Below, piece after piece: positions 1 through 8,528 of a DNA stretch of 55,323 nucleotides; the stretch's first letter is position 1, and each line of letters opens with the position of its first letter. Below the pieces are notes generated by a model, which was not told where the DNA came from, did not search any database, and saw nothing but the letters and a program-made list of their open reading frames with translations. Where the stretch lies: the NCBI GenBank assembly GCA_017938215.1, contig JAGBBZ010000018.1:1-55323 (forward strand), given 5' to 3'. The position numbers were made by a program, and so were the translations under genes. Origin of the DNA: Eubacterium sp. (GTDB lineage: Bacteria > Bacillota > Clostridia > Lachnospirales > Lachnospiraceae).

Positions 1-139
1 CGTGCTCTGCTGCCCAGCTCATTTCTCCTTGCTTCTGCTCGTTGAACTTCTCTGCTGGTACACCACACTGTGGGCACTTCTCTGGTGCTGCATCTCCTTC
101 ATGAACATATCCACATACAGAACAAACAAATTTTTTCAT
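1..139 (-). CDS. Reverse rubrerythrin, N-terminal part (cut by window edge)
   Basis: The first 46 residues are visible and form a rubredoxin-like iron site: MKKFVCSVCGY, then PEKCPQCG, giving Cys6, Cys9, Cys22 and Cys25. A rubredoxin module at the N-terminus followed by a helical stretch is the arrangement of clostridial reverse rubrerythrins, which reduce peroxide and oxygen in the cytoplasm with electrons from NADH-linked partners. The diiron domain would lie beyond the window, so a shorter rubredoxin-like protein is not excluded. The ATG at 139 has an AGGAGAG ribosome site about 8 nt upstream. A strong promoter with a Fur/PerR-like palindrome lies upstream, which fits an oxidative-stress gene. 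Confidence 0.8.
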   Translation of the reverse strand, partial: MKKFVCSVCGYVHEGDAAPEKCPQCGVPAEKFNEQKQGEMSWAAEH

Positions 140-173
140 AGTAAATCTCTCCTTTATTTTTATTATTGATATT

Positions 174-186
174 AGTAATCATTACT
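174..186. promoter_or_regulatory. Fur/PerR-like operator palindrome
   Basis: AGTAATCATTACT is a perfect 6-1-6 inverted repeat centred on 180. It lies just downstream of the predicted -10 box of the rubrerythrin promoter, where a bound repressor would block transcription. The AAT-N-ATT core matches Fur-family boxes such as PerR. Which family member binds is inference. Confidence 0.55.
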
Positions 187-195
187 GTTATTGTT

Positions 196-224
196 ATAAT
201 ACACAATAAATTTCATTTTGTCAA
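196..224 (-). promoter_or_regulatory. Sigma-A promoter of the rubrerythrin gene
   Basis: On the minus strand TTGACA (224-219), a 17-nt spacer and TATTAT (201-196) make a near-consensus promoter that reads toward the rubrerythrin start at 139. The transcript would start near 189. Confidence 0.8.
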
Positions 225-271
225 CACCTTTTTGAAAATTTTTTTCAATATATTTCTTTCCTAGTATTTTA

Positions 272-280
272 TGATATAAT
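272..280 (+). promoter_or_regulatory. Extended -10 promoter before the ClC gene
   Basis: TGATATAAT is an extended -10 element (TG-N-TATAAT) about 75 nt upstream of the ClC start codon. No good -35 box is seen, as is common for extended -10 promoters. Confidence 0.5.
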
Positions 281-356
281 GTAACTATTCAAGACCAATA
301 ATGTGGGGTGGAGAAGTCCTGAATTGTTACGATATAATATAGAAAAAAGAGGTTTT

Positions 357-1613
357 ATGAAACAAAAGAACTACATACTACACCGATTGTTTCTCGGTAT
401 TTTAATCGGGCTTCTCGCTGGTGGTGTCATTTGTCTTTATCGATACCTGATGACCATCTGCGATAAAGCATTGAATCAGCATATCCTTCCGTTTCTTCAC
501 AGCGGAACCCCATTTGCCCTTCCTCTCTGGTGTGTAGGGCTTATCGTGCTGGCATTTATCGTTCACATGGTTATCCGCTGGGAATCCGATGCTCGAGGGG
601 GTGGCATTCCTCATGCCCAAAAAGAAGTGGAAGAAGGTCAAGATAGTACATGGGACCGTGTAATCATCGCAAAACTCATCACAGCACCACTTTGCATTCT
701 TGCAGGATTCTCTCTGGGAAAAACCGGACCGGCCATCGAGTTTGGTGCCATGGCCGGAAAAGGCATTGCCACCATAACACACCGAATCAAACGTCTCTTT
801 CTTTATCAGCCACAACCTAAAATCCCTACCGTCGAAGCAACGCGCGCCGGCATTGCCGCCGGACTATCTGCGCTCTTTCATGCACCAGTTGCGGGGATTT
901 TTTTCACTTTAGAAAAATTAAAAAAGACGCGAAACATTTCTCTTATTACAATTTTGTCCGCGTCTGTAACTGCATTCTATGTCAGCATCACGGTATACGA
1001 TCACACACCGATTGTCCCATTTTCTCTTACTGCGCACACGATTATTGACTATGCTTGCTTTTCTGTTCTTGGCATTTTCATGGGAATCTCAGGAACTGCT
1101 TATGCCAATTCCCTTTCCTATTTTACAAAAAAACTTTCTACCCGCAATGGATTTTCTCAACTAACACTTTGGACAGTGTTATTCGTTCTTGCCGGAATCG
1201 TAGGATTTTATCTCCCGGAGATTACAGGAGGTGGCACCAATCTATTTGTCACGATGCTGACTCCTTCTTCGACACTACGTCTCCTTTGCTTACTGGTATT
1301 TGGAAAATATCTCTTCTCTATGATTTCATCCGGCTCTGGATTGCCTGGTGGAACGGTATTTCCTCTCCTAACTGTAGGGGGATGCCTTGGCCAATGTCTC
1401 GGAATGGCTATCCAGCTTTTTTTTCCTACCCTGGAAATCACTCCTCTGAATCTTGTCATCCCTGGAATGGCCGGTTTCTTCACATCCGTTATCGGTGCAC
1501 CTCTTACTGGTGTATTTTTGCTCTGCGAATTCACTTGTCAATACGACAATTTTCTACCGTTGGCAATCACCTGCGGCATTTCTCATTTCGTCGCAAAATC
1601 TCTCAAAAAATAG
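357..1613 (+). CDS. ClC-family chloride channel/transporter without proton-coupling glutamates
   Basis: This 418-residue multi-span membrane protein carries the three ClC selectivity signatures in order: RGGGIP (residues 80-85), GKTGPAIEFG (121-130) and GGTVFP (331-336). It lacks the cytoplasmic CBS domains of many eukaryotic members. Two residues are odd. The external gating glutamate of the G(K/R)EGP motif is Thr123. The internal proton glutamate, Glu203 of E. coli ClC, aligns with Lys187 in TLEKLKK. Both changes favour passive chloride (or other anion) conduction over H+/Cl- exchange, but this is inferred by eye. The ATG at 357 is preferred because GAGG lies just upstream; a GTG at 303 has no ribosome site. 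The gene stands alone before the cotJ operon. Confidence 0.85.
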   Translation: MKQKNYILHRLFLGILIGLLAGGVICLYRYLMTICDKALNQHILPFLHSGTPFALPLWCVGLIVLAFIVHMVIRWESDARGGGIPHAQKEVEEGQDSTWDRVIIAKLITAPLCILAGFSLGKTGPAIEFGAMAGKGIATITHRIKRLFLYQPQPKIPTVEATRAGIAAGLSALFHAPVAGIFFTLEKLKKTRNISLITILSASVTAFYVSITVYDHTPIVPFSLTAHTIIDYACFSVLGIFMGISGTAYANSLSYFTKKLSTRNGFSQLTLWTVLFVLAGIVGFYLPEITGGGTNLFVTMLTPSSTLRLLCLLVFGKYLFSMISSGSGLPGGTVFPLLTVGGCLGQCLGMAIQLFFPTLEITPLNLVIPGMAGFFTSVIGAPLTGVFLLCEFTCQYDNFLPLAITCGISHFVAKSLKK

Positions 1614-1644
1614 TATCAACTCCCTCACCATCCTCGAATTTTGT

Positions 1645-1653
1645 CATATTATA
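1645..1653 (+). promoter_or_regulatory. Possible sporulation-sigma -10 element for cotJ
   Basis: CATATTATA fits the CATA-N3-TA type -10 of sigma-K and is close to the CATACAAT of sigma-E. It lies 28 nt before the cotJA start, with a weak CACC -35 candidate at 1626-1629. The cotJ operon of Bacillus is sigma-E controlled, so the position makes sense, but the match is modest. Confidence 0.35.
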
Positions 1654-1680
1654 AAAACAAAAGACAAAAGGAGAATATGT

Positions 1681-1953
1681 ATGAACAATCAATATTCCAA
1701 CTCCTGTGGTTGCGAAAATACCGTTGTGGAACCCATTCCATATCATAAACACGGTAAAAGTCTTGCTATGGCATATGTCCCTTGGCAAACTTGGCAACAC
1801 GTAATGGATGGTTGCAACGGCTTGAAACATGGGTCCATCTTCGAAGAATTAATTCTTCCATTTGAAGGTACCAGAGCAGCCTGCTCCTTCCATAAACATC
1901 AAGATAACAAAGAGGTACACTACAACAACTATAATAGGAGGGGTATGCGATGA
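1681..1953 (+). CDS. cotJA: Spore coat-associated protein CotJA
   Basis: This 90-residue protein has the CotJA signature AMAYVPWQTWQ followed by GSIFEELILPFEG. CotJA is a small component of the inner spore coat and depends on the other CotJ proteins. It is rich in His, Asn and Cys at both ends, as spore coat proteins often are. The ATG at 1681 is preceded by AAAGGAG at a good distance. Its stop overlaps the cotJB start by 4 nt (ATGA), which indicates translational coupling. It opens a three-gene operon cotJA-cotJB-cotJC, direct evidence that the organism's lineage makes endospores. Confidence 0.9.
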   Translation: MNNQYSNSCGCENTVVEPIPYHKHGKSLAMAYVPWQTWQHVMDGCNGLKHGSIFEELILPFEGTRAACSFHKHQDNKEVHYNNYNRRGMR

Positions 1954-2210
1954 ATCAAGCAGACAAAACTAAAATGATGCGCTACATCCAAGAACTTGGG
2001 TTTGCCATCGACGATGTCGTTCTTTATCTGGATACTCATCCGAAGGATCAGGACGCCCTGATGTACTATGAAAAATACAAGAAAATGTATAAAGAGGCAC
2101 GGAAAGAGTACACAAAGTACTTCGGCCCTCTTGTGAATGAAAATGTCAATGTGGAATGTGGGTATTGGAGCTGGGTAGAAGGTCCATGGCCATGGGAAGG
2201 GGGTTGTTAA
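1950..2210 (+). CDS. cotJB: Spore coat peptide assembly protein CotJB
   Basis: The 86-residue product shows the CotJB pattern: an N-terminal helix (LGFAIDDVVLYLDTHP) and the DALMYYEKYKKMYKEA segment, which CotJB proteins share. It is thought to help place CotJC in the spore coat. The start overlaps the cotJA stop. AGGAGG lies just upstream inside the end of cotJA. The C-terminus is tryptophan- and glycine-rich (GYWSWVEGPWPWEGGC). Confidence 0.9.
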   Translation: MNQADKTKMMRYIQELGFAIDDVVLYLDTHPKDQDALMYYEKYKKMYKEARKEYTKYFGPLVNENVNVECGYWSWVEGPWPWEGGC

Positions 2211-2213
2211 ACG

Positions 2214-2822
2214 ATGTGGAATTATGAAAAACGATTGCAGTATCCGGTAAACATTACAAGACCAAACGCGCAGTTGGCAAAAGTGATCATGTCGCAATTC
2301 GGAGGTCCGGACGGCGAAGTCGGCGCAGCCATGCGTTATCTCTCCCAGCGCTACTCCAACACCAACCGAAAAGTGGCTGGTGTTCTAACGGACATCGGTA
2401 CCGAAGAACTTGCGCACATGGAAATTGTCTGTGCCATCATCCATCAGCTCACCAAGAACCTCACTGCTGACGAGTTGCAGGAGCAGGGCTTCGCCCCATA
2501 CTACGTAGATCACACCATCGGCCTATGGCCACAGGCAGCTTCCGGCGAGCCTTGGAGTTCCAGCATGATCCAGTCCACGGGAGATCCCATCGCCGACCTT
2601 CACGAAGATATGGCCGCAGAGCAGAAAGCCCGCCTGACCTACGACAACATTCTTCGTCTGGCAAAAGATCCGGAAGTGTGCGATCCAATCCGCTACTTGC
2701 GTGCCAGAGAAATCGTCCACTATCAAAGATTTGGCGAAAGCCTCCGCTTGATTCAGGATGAGCTGGACAGCAAAAACTTCTACGCCTTTAATAAGGATTT
2801 CGATAAACAATTCTGCAAATAA
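2214..2822 (+). CDS. cotJC: CotJC, manganese-catalase-like spore coat protein
   Basis: This 202-residue protein belongs to the Mn-catalase branch of the ferritin-like family. It begins MWNYEKRLQYPV, typical of CotJC. The metal-ligand helices are visible as GTEELAHMEIV (Glu and His ligands) and REIVHYQRFGE (Glu and His ligands). It may remove hydrogen peroxide at the spore surface. The start lies 3 nt after the cotJB stop, with a GGGG-type ribosome site. A hairpin that could serve as a terminator for both converging operons follows at 2838. Confidence 0.92.
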   Translation: MWNYEKRLQYPVNITRPNAQLAKVIMSQFGGPDGEVGAAMRYLSQRYSNTNRKVAGVLTDIGTEELAHMEIVCAIIHQLTKNLTADELQEQGFAPYYVDHTIGLWPQAASGEPWSSSMIQSTGDPIADLHEDMAAEQKARLTYDNILRLAKDPEVCDPIRYLRAREIVHYQRFGESLRLIQDELDSKNFYAFNKDFDKQFCK

Positions 2823-2837
2823 TCTCCTGACAGACAA

Positions 2838-2873
2838 AAGCCCTCGGATTCCGCCACGGGAACCCAAGGGCTT
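2838..2873. terminator. Bidirectional terminator between cotJC and clpB
   Basis: AAGCCCT (2838-2844) pairs with AGGGCTT (2867-2873) and the stem continues inward through GGATTCC/GGGAACC. It sits between two converging genes, with T-rich sequence downstream on the plus strand and AAAA upstream for the minus strand. Confidence 0.75.
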
Positions 2874-2880
2874 ATTTATT

Positions 2881-5442
2881 TTATAACATCTCCGCTTCTA
2901 TGACAAAACATTCTCCTGGTGCAAGTTCGTCCGCTAATATCTTCTTTGCAAGCAATGTTTCCACATGCTTTTGCAAATATCGTTTCAATGGACGAGCTCC
3001 GTAGGAAGGCTCATACGCCTCTTCCACCACCTTATCTATCGCAGCCTCTGTCAGCTTCACAGAAATCTCTCGATCCGCCAGTCGCTCATTCAATTCCTTC
3101 ATAAGCAGATGAATGATGCCGCGAATATTGTCCTTGGTCAGCGGCTTAAACATGATAATCTCATCCAAGCGATTTAAGAACTCCGGTTTAAAGCTCATAC
3201 GAAGCCTCTCCATCACAAGACTTTCCGCCTCTTCCTGTATGAGACCATCTTCGCTGATGCCATCCAGTAGATATTCCGCACCAAGATTTGATGTCATAAT
3301 GAGTATCGTATTTTTGAAATCCACAGTTCGTCCCTGAGAGTCCGTCACCCGGCCGTCATCCAATATCTGCAAAAATACGTTGAACACATCCGGATGTGCC
3401 TTCTTGATCTCATCAAAGAGAACCACCGAATACGGTTTCCGACGCACTGCCTCCGTCAGCTGACCGCCCTCTTCGTATCCCACGTATCCCGGAGGAGCTC
3501 CAATCAGTCGGGACACGGAATGCTTCTCCATATACTCACTCATATCGATACGCACCATATTTTGCTCATCATCAAAAAGATTCTGAGCCAGACTTTTGGC
3601 AAGTTCTGTTTTACCAACTCCGGTTGGCCCTAAGAATAGGAACGAACCAATCGGCTTGTCCGGATCTTTAATCCCTGCCTTGGAACGAAGAATCGCTTCT
3701 GTCACTTTCGTCACGCCTTCTTCCTGCCCGATGACACGCTCATGCAAGGCATCCGCTAGCTGTAAAGTTTTCTTCCGTTCCGACTCGGTCAGCTTTGCCA
3801 CTGGAATTCCTGTCCAGCGAGACACAATTTTTGCAATCTCTTCCTCGGAAACACTTTCGTGTACCATGGATTGGTCGTTATTCTTCGCCTTCTCTTCTGC
3901 CTCCGCAAGTTGCTTCTGAATCCGCGGCAAATCCCCGTACTGAAGTTGTGCCGCTTTCTCAAGATCATAGCTATTCTTCGCCACTTCAATTTGGTTATTC
4001 ACTGCCTCCAGCTCCGCTTTTAAGTTGTGAACTTTTTCCACAACGCTTTTTTCATTATCCCATTTTGCCTTGGCGCCGTCAAATATTTCACGCTCTTCCG
4101 CTAATTCTTTTTGAAGATTCGCCAGACGCTCAAGACTTATCTTATCTGTCTCCTTTTTCAACGCCGCTTCTTCGATTTCCATTTGCATAATACGACGCTT
4201 CACGTCGTCCAATTCTGTTGGCATGGAATCCAACTCCGTCTTAATCAAGGCGCATGCTTCGTCCACAAGGTCAATGGCCTTATCCGGCAAAAAGCGATCC
4301 GATATATATCGATCCGAAAGAATCGCCGCACTGACCAATGCTGCATCCATAATCTTCACACCATGGAAAATCTCATACCGATCTTTCAACCCACGCAAAA
4401 TCGAAATGGTATCTTCGACCGTAGGCTCATCCACCAACACCGGCTGGAAACGACGCTCCAACGCCGCATCCTTTTCGATATACATCCGATATTCATCCAA
4501 TGTGGTGGCACCGATACAATGAAGTTCTCCACGGGCCAGCATTGGCTTCAGCATATTGCCGGCATCCATAGCACCATCTGTCTTTCCGGCACCTACGATG
4601 GTGTGCAACTCATCCACAAAAAGAATGATCTGTCCATCGCTTTCCTTCACTTCCTCCAGTACCGCTTTCAAACGTTCCTCAAATTCACCTCGGTACTTGG
4701 CACCAGCCACCAAAGCCCCCATATCCAACGCAAAAATCTGTTTATTCTTCAGTGCATCCGGAACATCCCCACGAACGATACGCTGAGCAAGTCCTTCCAC
4801 TGCTGCCGTCTTTCCTACTCCAGGTTCACCAATCAACACCGGATTGTTTTTGGTTTTTCTTGACAAAATACGAATCATATTACGAATTTCCGAGTCCCTG
4901 CCGATCACCGGGTCAAGCTTCTGTTGTCTCGCTCGCTCCACCAGATCGTATCCGTATTTACTCAAACTATCATATATCGCTTCCGGATTATCCGTCGTAA
5001 CCTTTTGATTTCCACGTACCTTCGCAAGCGCCTGCAAAAATCGCTCACGGTCAATCTGAAAATCCTTTAATAATTGCTTTACTTCGGAAGATGGTTTGCG
5101 AAGAAGACTTAAAAATAAATGTTCCACCGACACATATTCGTCCCCCAGTGCCTTTGCCTCATTTTCCGCATACACTAACACCTTATTCAACGTATCGCCG
5201 ATATAAACTTGGCCGCCACTGACCTGAGGACGTTTCCTTACCAAGCCCTCAACTTGCGCAAGAAAGACATCACTATCAATTTCCATCTTTTCAATTAACT
5301 TCTTCAAAAGACTGTCTTCCACCGTCAGCATGCCGTACAACAAATGCTCTTGCACGATTTCCTGTGCCCCAAAGTCATAGGCAACCTTCTCAAGACCATT
5401 CAAAATCTCAATTGACTTTTGCGTAAACTTTGTAATATTCAT
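2881..5442 (-). CDS. clpB: ATP-dependent disaggregase ClpB
   Basis: The 853-residue protein is a two-ring AAA+ chaperone that pulls apart protein aggregates together with DnaK/DnaJ. An N-terminal Clp repeat domain is followed by a first ATPase module (Walker A GEPGVGKT, Walker B ILFVDELH). A long middle coiled-coil domain (about residues 400-520) follows, which separates ClpB from ClpC/ClpA. The second ATPase module has GPTGVGKT and [12 protein letters not shown]. Position 4 of the last motif, usually E in DEIEKAHP, is K here. The start [10 protein letters not shown] at 5442 is chosen because the AAAGGGATGAT ribosome region sits just upstream; an in-frame extension to 5469 has none. A CIRCE operator and promoter lie immediately upstream, so HrcA control is expected. 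Confidence 0.95.
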   Translation of the reverse strand: MNITKFTQKSIEILNGLEKVAYDFGAQEIVQEHLLYGMLTVEDSLLKKLIEKMEIDSDVFLAQVEGLVRKRPQVSGGQVYIGDTLNKVLVYAENEAKALGDEYVSVEHLFLSLLRKPSSEVKQLLKDFQIDRERFLQALAKVRGNQKVTTDNPEAIYDSLSKYGYDLVERARQQKLDPVIGRDSEIRNMIRILSRKTKNNPVLIGEPGVGKTAAVEGLAQRIVRGDVPDALKNKQIFALDMGALVAGAKYRGEFEERLKAVLEEVKESDGQIILFVDELHTIVGAGKTDGAMDAGNMLKPMLARGELHCIGATTLDEYRMYIEKDAALERRFQPVLVDEPTVEDTISILRGLKDRYEIFHGVKIMDAALVSAAILSDRYISDRFLPDKAIDLVDEACALIKTELDSMPTELDDVKRRIMQMEIEEAALKKETDKISLERLANLQKELAEEREIFDGAKAKWDNEKSVVEKVHNLKAELEAVNNQIEVAKNSYDLEKAAQLQYGDLPRIQKQLAEAEEKAKNNDQSMVHESVSEEEIAKIVSRWTGIPVAKLTESERKKTLQLADALHERVIGQEEGVTKVTEAILRSKAGIKDPDKPIGSFLFLGPTGVGKTELAKSLAQNLFDDEQNMVRIDMSEYMEKHSVSRLIGAPPGYVGYEEGGQLTEAVRRKPYSVVLFDEIKKAHPDVFNVFLQILDDGRVTDSQGRTVDFKNTILIMTSNLGAEYLLDGISEDGLIQEEAESLVMERLRMSFKPEFLNRLDEIIMFKPLTKDNIRGIIHLLMKELNERLADREISVKLTEAAIDKVVEEAYEPSYGARPLKRYLQKHVETLLAKKILADELAPGECFVIEAEML

Positions 5443-5486
5443 ACTATCATCCCTTTCTATTACGCACACATTACTCCTACATCTTT

Positions 5487-5515
5487 GTTATACCACAATT
5501 ATTAGCACTCGTCAA
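5487..5515 (-). promoter_or_regulatory. clpB sigma-A promoter
   Basis: On the minus strand TTGACG (5515-5510), 17 nt, TATAAC (5492-5487). The -35 box lies inside the spacer of the CIRCE element, so HrcA binding would directly block RNA polymerase. Confidence 0.75.
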
Positions 5516-5528
5516 GGGTGAGTGCTAA
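5502..5528. promoter_or_regulatory. CIRCE operator (HrcA site)
   Basis: TTAGCACTC, 9 nt, GAGTGCTAA: a perfect match to the consensus CIRCE inverted repeat, 60-86 nt upstream of the clpB start. It predicts repression by HrcA and release on heat shock. Confidence 0.95.
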
Positions 5529-5561
5529 TAATTCCGCGAGGTACGCATCCTAAGCGGAGCG

Positions 5562-5602
5562 TTTTTTGCTTTATAGGACGAACTTTCCTATAAAGCAAAA
5601 AA
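5562..5602. terminator. 17-bp perfect stem, probable bidirectional terminator
   Basis: TTTTTTGCTTTATAGGA (5562-5578) pairs perfectly with 5586-5602 around a 7-nt loop. The A/T tails on each arm give a U-tract in either direction. It lies between the clpB promoter and the chemoreceptor gene. Confidence 0.65.
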
Positions 5603-5639
5603 AGTCCCTGTTTTGATTCTTCACCAAAACAAGGACTTT
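5601..5639 (-). terminator. Terminator of the chemoreceptor gene
   Basis: AAAGTCC (5601-5607) pairs with GGACTTT (5633-5639), and GTTTTG with CAAAAC inside. On the minus strand the stem runs into a T-run. It directly follows the stop of the upstream gene at 5681. Confidence 0.8.
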
Positions 5640-5680
5640 CATTCGTTTCCGCACATCGGTCCTGAATAATTACTTACATA

Positions 5681-7132
5681 TTAAAATACAGACTCGCTGT
5701 TTTCAGTCATGGTATCTACCACTGCAATCATAGCATCCAAAATACCGATAACCTTTGCGGAAAGAGTCGCGCACTCTTCTGCCCATTTTCCTGCTGCCTG
5801 TTCATCATTTGCATCAATTGCTTCGAGGATATGTTTTCCCACAAGATGGAAGGATTTATGTACTTCATCCAACTCCGTCCATGCATCCACAAGCTTCGGA
5901 TTCGTCATATTAATCGCATTGTAGTAGTGACCAAACGCGCACTTATTTCCATTCATCTGAATTGGCTCACGTCTCATCTCTGTCGCCATGGCAACTGCTT
6001 TGTTTTCCCAATCCTTGTGTGCCTCTTTCGATGCTTTCAAAATATCTGCAAAATCTTCATTAGTCAACATTGTAATTCCTGTATTCAATCCCTTATACAG
6101 CAAATTTGTAGCTGTTGTCAAATGCTCATCGATATATTCAATCTGATCCGAAACCTTCTGTGTCTCATCGGCCAAATCACTCACCTTCACAGTAAGATGT
6201 GTGATATCCTCTGCATCCTGACTACACTGCTCCATGGCAGCATTCACATCGCGAGATGCCATTTCTACTGTCTTCATGTATTCATCCATGGCAGCTACAT
6301 CCTTTGCCACCAATTCCAACATATTAATATTCTCGCCAACGGTTTGGAATACCACATCAATCTTGCCACTCATTTCCTGTGTGGACTGAGCCGCCTGCTT
6401 TGTACTCTCATGACCAGCATTGGATGCCACAAAAATCTTCTTCACAAACTCACGCATGGAATCCAATTCTTTTTGAGTATTCTCTGCCAATTTTCCAACT
6501 TCACCAGCAACTACAGCAAATCCTTTTCCTTGCTCACCTGCTCTCGCGGCTTCGATGGATGCGTTCAACGCCAAAAGATTGGTCTGCGCTGCGATACCCT
6601 GTACACTATCTACAATTCCTTCGATCTCGTGTACCAAATCCACCAGATTCATAATCTGCTCACTCATCTGATCGGTATCATTTACAACGCCTTCTTTCAA
6701 CACTTCTACTTCCTGCAAAAGCTTACGAGCTTCGTTGTTCTTCTCAGTCAACTGATGACTTTCTTCCGATAACTGCTGCAAGCGCTCTGATGTGTAACCT
6801 ACATTATCCATAACTTGTCCCATCGTAGCCGTTGTCTCCTGTACAATCGCCAAGTTGGATTGAGAAAGATCTGCCAATTGATTTGCAAAATCCGCCAAGT
6901 AATCTGCCATATACGACATTTCCACATCAAAATTAGAAATCTTGCTGGAAACCTGCATCACTTCCTTAGACTCTTGCACTGCATTCTTTTGAAATTCCAT
7001 TATCGTCTCCAAAGACGCTAATAATTTCTTCGCCGCAGGCGCTTTTACAACAGGAGCCGCCATCTCTGCCCCCTTCATCTGCGCTTCCACGTATGCCTGA
7101 ATCAACTGCATATCATCTGTTTTCTTCATCAT
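5681..7132 (-). CDS. Cytoplasmic methyl-accepting chemotaxis protein with C-terminal CZB zinc domain
   Basis: This 483-residue protein has no signal peptide or membrane segment. A helical N-terminal region leads into the methyl-accepting signalling domain, whose hairpin tip is visible as [20 protein letters not shown] followed by [15 protein letters not shown]. The C-terminal 100 residues look like a chemoreceptor zinc-binding (CZB) domain: His in KEAHKDW, Cys in KCAFGHYYN, and two His in [12 protein letters not shown] would be the zinc ligands. Such soluble receptors, like Helicobacter TlpD, report zinc or oxidant signals to CheA/CheW. No che or flagellar genes are in the window. ATG at 7132 follows AAAGGAGG. 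Confidence 0.88.
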   Translation of the reverse strand: MMKKTDDMQLIQAYVEAQMKGAEMAAPVVKAPAAKKLLASLETIMEFQKNAVQESKEVMQVSSKISNFDVEMSYMADYLADFANQLADLSQSNLAIVQETTATMGQVMDNVGYTSERLQQLSEESHQLTEKNNEARKLLQEVEVLKEGVVNDTDQMSEQIMNLVDLVHEIEGIVDSVQGIAAQTNLLALNASIEAARAGEQGKGFAVVAGEVGKLAENTQKELDSMREFVKKIFVASNAGHESTKQAAQSTQEMSGKIDVVFQTVGENINMLELVAKDVAAMDEYMKTVEMASRDVNAAMEQCSQDAEDITHLTVKVSDLADETQKVSDQIEYIDEHLTTATNLLYKGLNTGITMLTNEDFADILKASKEAHKDWENKAVAMATEMRREPIQMNGNKCAFGHYYNAINMTNPKLVDAWTELDEVHKSFHLVGKHILEAIDANDEQAAGKWAEECATLSAKVIGILDAMIAVVDTMTENSESVF

Positions 7133-7188
7133 ATCTAGTTTCCTCCTTTATCTCATACTTCATACTTCATCCGAACTATCATATGGAC

Positions 7189-7217
7189 ATTATACCAAGT
7201 TTTGTAATTTTTTTCAA
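7189..7217 (-). promoter_or_regulatory. Promoter of the CZB chemoreceptor
   Basis: TTGAAA (7217-7212), 17 nt, TATAAT (7194-7189) on the minus strand, starting right after the ybaK stop. The chemoreceptor is therefore likely its own transcription unit. Confidence 0.75.
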
Positions 7218-7220
7218 TAA

Positions 7221-7694
7221 TTACTCCACTAGCAAATCTGAAAAATTGTAACGAATCACTTTTTTCAAATCCTCTGGTGAAACCTCCACCTGATACCCCA
7301 CTTTCCCGGCACTGAAAAAGATTGTCGTAAACTCTTGTGCAGTAACATGGATTACCGTCGGAAAAGTTTTTTTCATGCCCACCGGGGAACATCCTCCATG
7401 GATGTACCCCGTCAAAGGCAATAGTTCCTTTTGCTTGATCATCTGTATCGACTTTTCTCCCACCGCTTTTGCTGCCTTCTTTAAGTCCAATTCCCCATTC
7501 ACAGGAATGACAAATACATAATTACTTTTACTTTTTCCCACCGTCACAAGAGTTTTAAATACCTGTTCCGGGTTTTGTCCCAGTGCCGCGGCCACTTCTT
7601 CGCCACTTACGACACCGGTTTCTGTATAACAGTAACTTTGATACGGAATTTTTTTCTGTTCCAATATCCTCATCACATTTGTTTTTTCTGCCAT
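7221..7694 (-). CDS. ybaK: YbaK/EbsC-family Cys-tRNA(Pro) deacylase
   Basis: The 157-residue protein belongs to the YbaK/ProX editing family, which hydrolyses cysteine mischarged on proline tRNA in the cytoplasm. The conserved catalytic lysine is visible as Lys47 in QVFKTLV, and the GGCSPVGMKK loop is also present. Length matches the family. Its ATG overlaps the stop of the upstream 89-residue gene by one base (TAATG), so it is the last gene of the luxS group by position. Confidence 0.88.
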   Translation of the reverse strand: MAEKTNVMRILEQKKIPYQSYCYTETGVVSGEEVAAALGQNPEQVFKTLVTVGKSKSNYVFVIPVNGELDLKKAAKAVGEKSIQMIKQKELLPLTGYIHGGCSPVGMKKTFPTVIHVTAQEFTTIFFSAGKVGYQVEVSPEDLKKVIRYNFSDLLVE

Positions 7695-7963
7695 TATTTT
7701 TTGCCTCTATCCTTCACGATTTTTTTCATCATCTCAACCTTTTTCTTTTCCTCTGGCGTCATATCCTTCGTAAGAATTCTGAGCAACATGGTCACCTCTT
7801 CCTGCGAAAATGTAAGGTTCTGCGCCCTCAATTTCTGCATCGCCTCCATAATCAATGGTGCCATCTGCTTCATATCTTTTCCTTTGGCTTTTTCGTCCAG
7901 TTCCTTGATGATTTGAATTTTTACCGGATGCATATTTTTTAGAACGTCATTCGGGTTGGTCAT
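7694..7963 (-). CDS. Small Lys/Met-rich protein of unknown function
   Basis: This predicted cytoplasmic protein of 89 residues is mostly helical and charged, with many Lys and Met. It is not recognised. The motifs PVKIQIIKELDEKAKGK and TPEEKKKVEMMKKIV suggest a helical bundle. ATG at 7963 is preferred over an in-frame TTG at 7966 because AAGGGG lies 7 nt upstream. It overlaps the end of the 190-residue gene by 17 nt and touches ybaK by 1 nt. The three are probably translated together, which hints at a shared process. Confidence 0.65.
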   Translation of the reverse strand: MTNPNDVLKNMHPVKIQIIKELDEKAKGKDMKQMAPLIMEAMQKLRAQNLTFSQEEVTMLLRILTKDMTPEEKKKVEMMKKIVKDRGKK

Positions 7964-8519
7964 CAAACATCCCCTTTTCGCTATTTTCTACAATGCTCTG
8001 CCATATGTCCGGAATCGCATGATCCATCACGGATTCCTGAGCGGTTGTCTCCTGGCACTGTTCTGACTCCGGCTTTAACTCCTGTTCCTCGTCTTCCGGC
8101 GTCCCTCCGGCAGCTGACATCATCATCGCCATCATATCAAGCATTTCCTGCTGTTCCTTCGGCATCTGACTTTTCAGCAGTTCCATCATATACTCCATCC
8201 CGCCATTGGCATGTTCCGGATCAGCATTCATTTCATTCATCATGCTCATAATAGAAAACACACGTTTCATCATAAACACATTCAAAAGCATATCGATTAA
8301 ACGTTGCTCCTTCTCTTTACAAAAACAACGAACAGCCCGAAGAAGCCCTTCCATATCCACCGTCTCCCCCACTGGAATATCCAAAAAAGGAAGCGCTGCT
8401 TTCATAATCATTATGCTTTTATTGTCCAAAATCCGCCCTTCCCATCCAAGCATGACATCCGGCTCCCGCATTGCATTCTTTTTTATATAAATATGCAATC
8501 CATTCGCATTTGATGACAA
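7947..8519 (-). CDS. Methionine-rich acidic protein of unknown function
   Basis: The 190-residue product is not recognised. It has two parts: an N-terminal half with a compact predicted fold (DVMLGWEGRILDNKSI, ALPFLDIPVGETVD), and a middle rich in Met (runs such as LDMMAMMMSAAGG) followed by an acidic Glu/Gln tail. No signal peptide or clear membrane span is seen. The start is uncertain: TTG at 8519 has no obvious ribosome site, and an internal ATG at 8471 is also weak. It begins 9 nt after luxS, so coupling to luxS translation could supply ribosomes. Confidence 0.55.
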   Translation of the reverse strand: MSSNANGLHIYIKKNAMREPDVMLGWEGRILDNKSIMIMKAALPFLDIPVGETVDMEGLLRAVRCFCKEKEQRLIDMLLNVFMMKRVFSIMSMMNEMNADPEHANGGMEYMMELLKSQMPKEQQEMLDMMAMMMSAAGGTPEDEEQELKPESEQCQETTAQESVMDHAIPDIWQSIVENSEKGMFDDQPE

Positions 8520-8528
8520 ACAAAATGC

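Noticed and set aside
1637-1650. TCATATT read as a sigma-E -35 element for cotJ
   Set aside because: Its -10 would fall on the cotJA ribosome site, too close to the start codon. The same bases fit better as a -10 element.
4111-4863. 250-codon plus-strand frame opposite clpB
   Set aside because: It is antisense to conserved AAA+ domain coding sequence, with no ribosome site and random-looking composition.
5831-6772. 313-codon plus-strand frame opposite the chemoreceptor gene
   Set aside because: It is rich in Cys, His, Phe and Leu, as expected from the complement of helical coding sequence. The minus-strand protein is clearly real.
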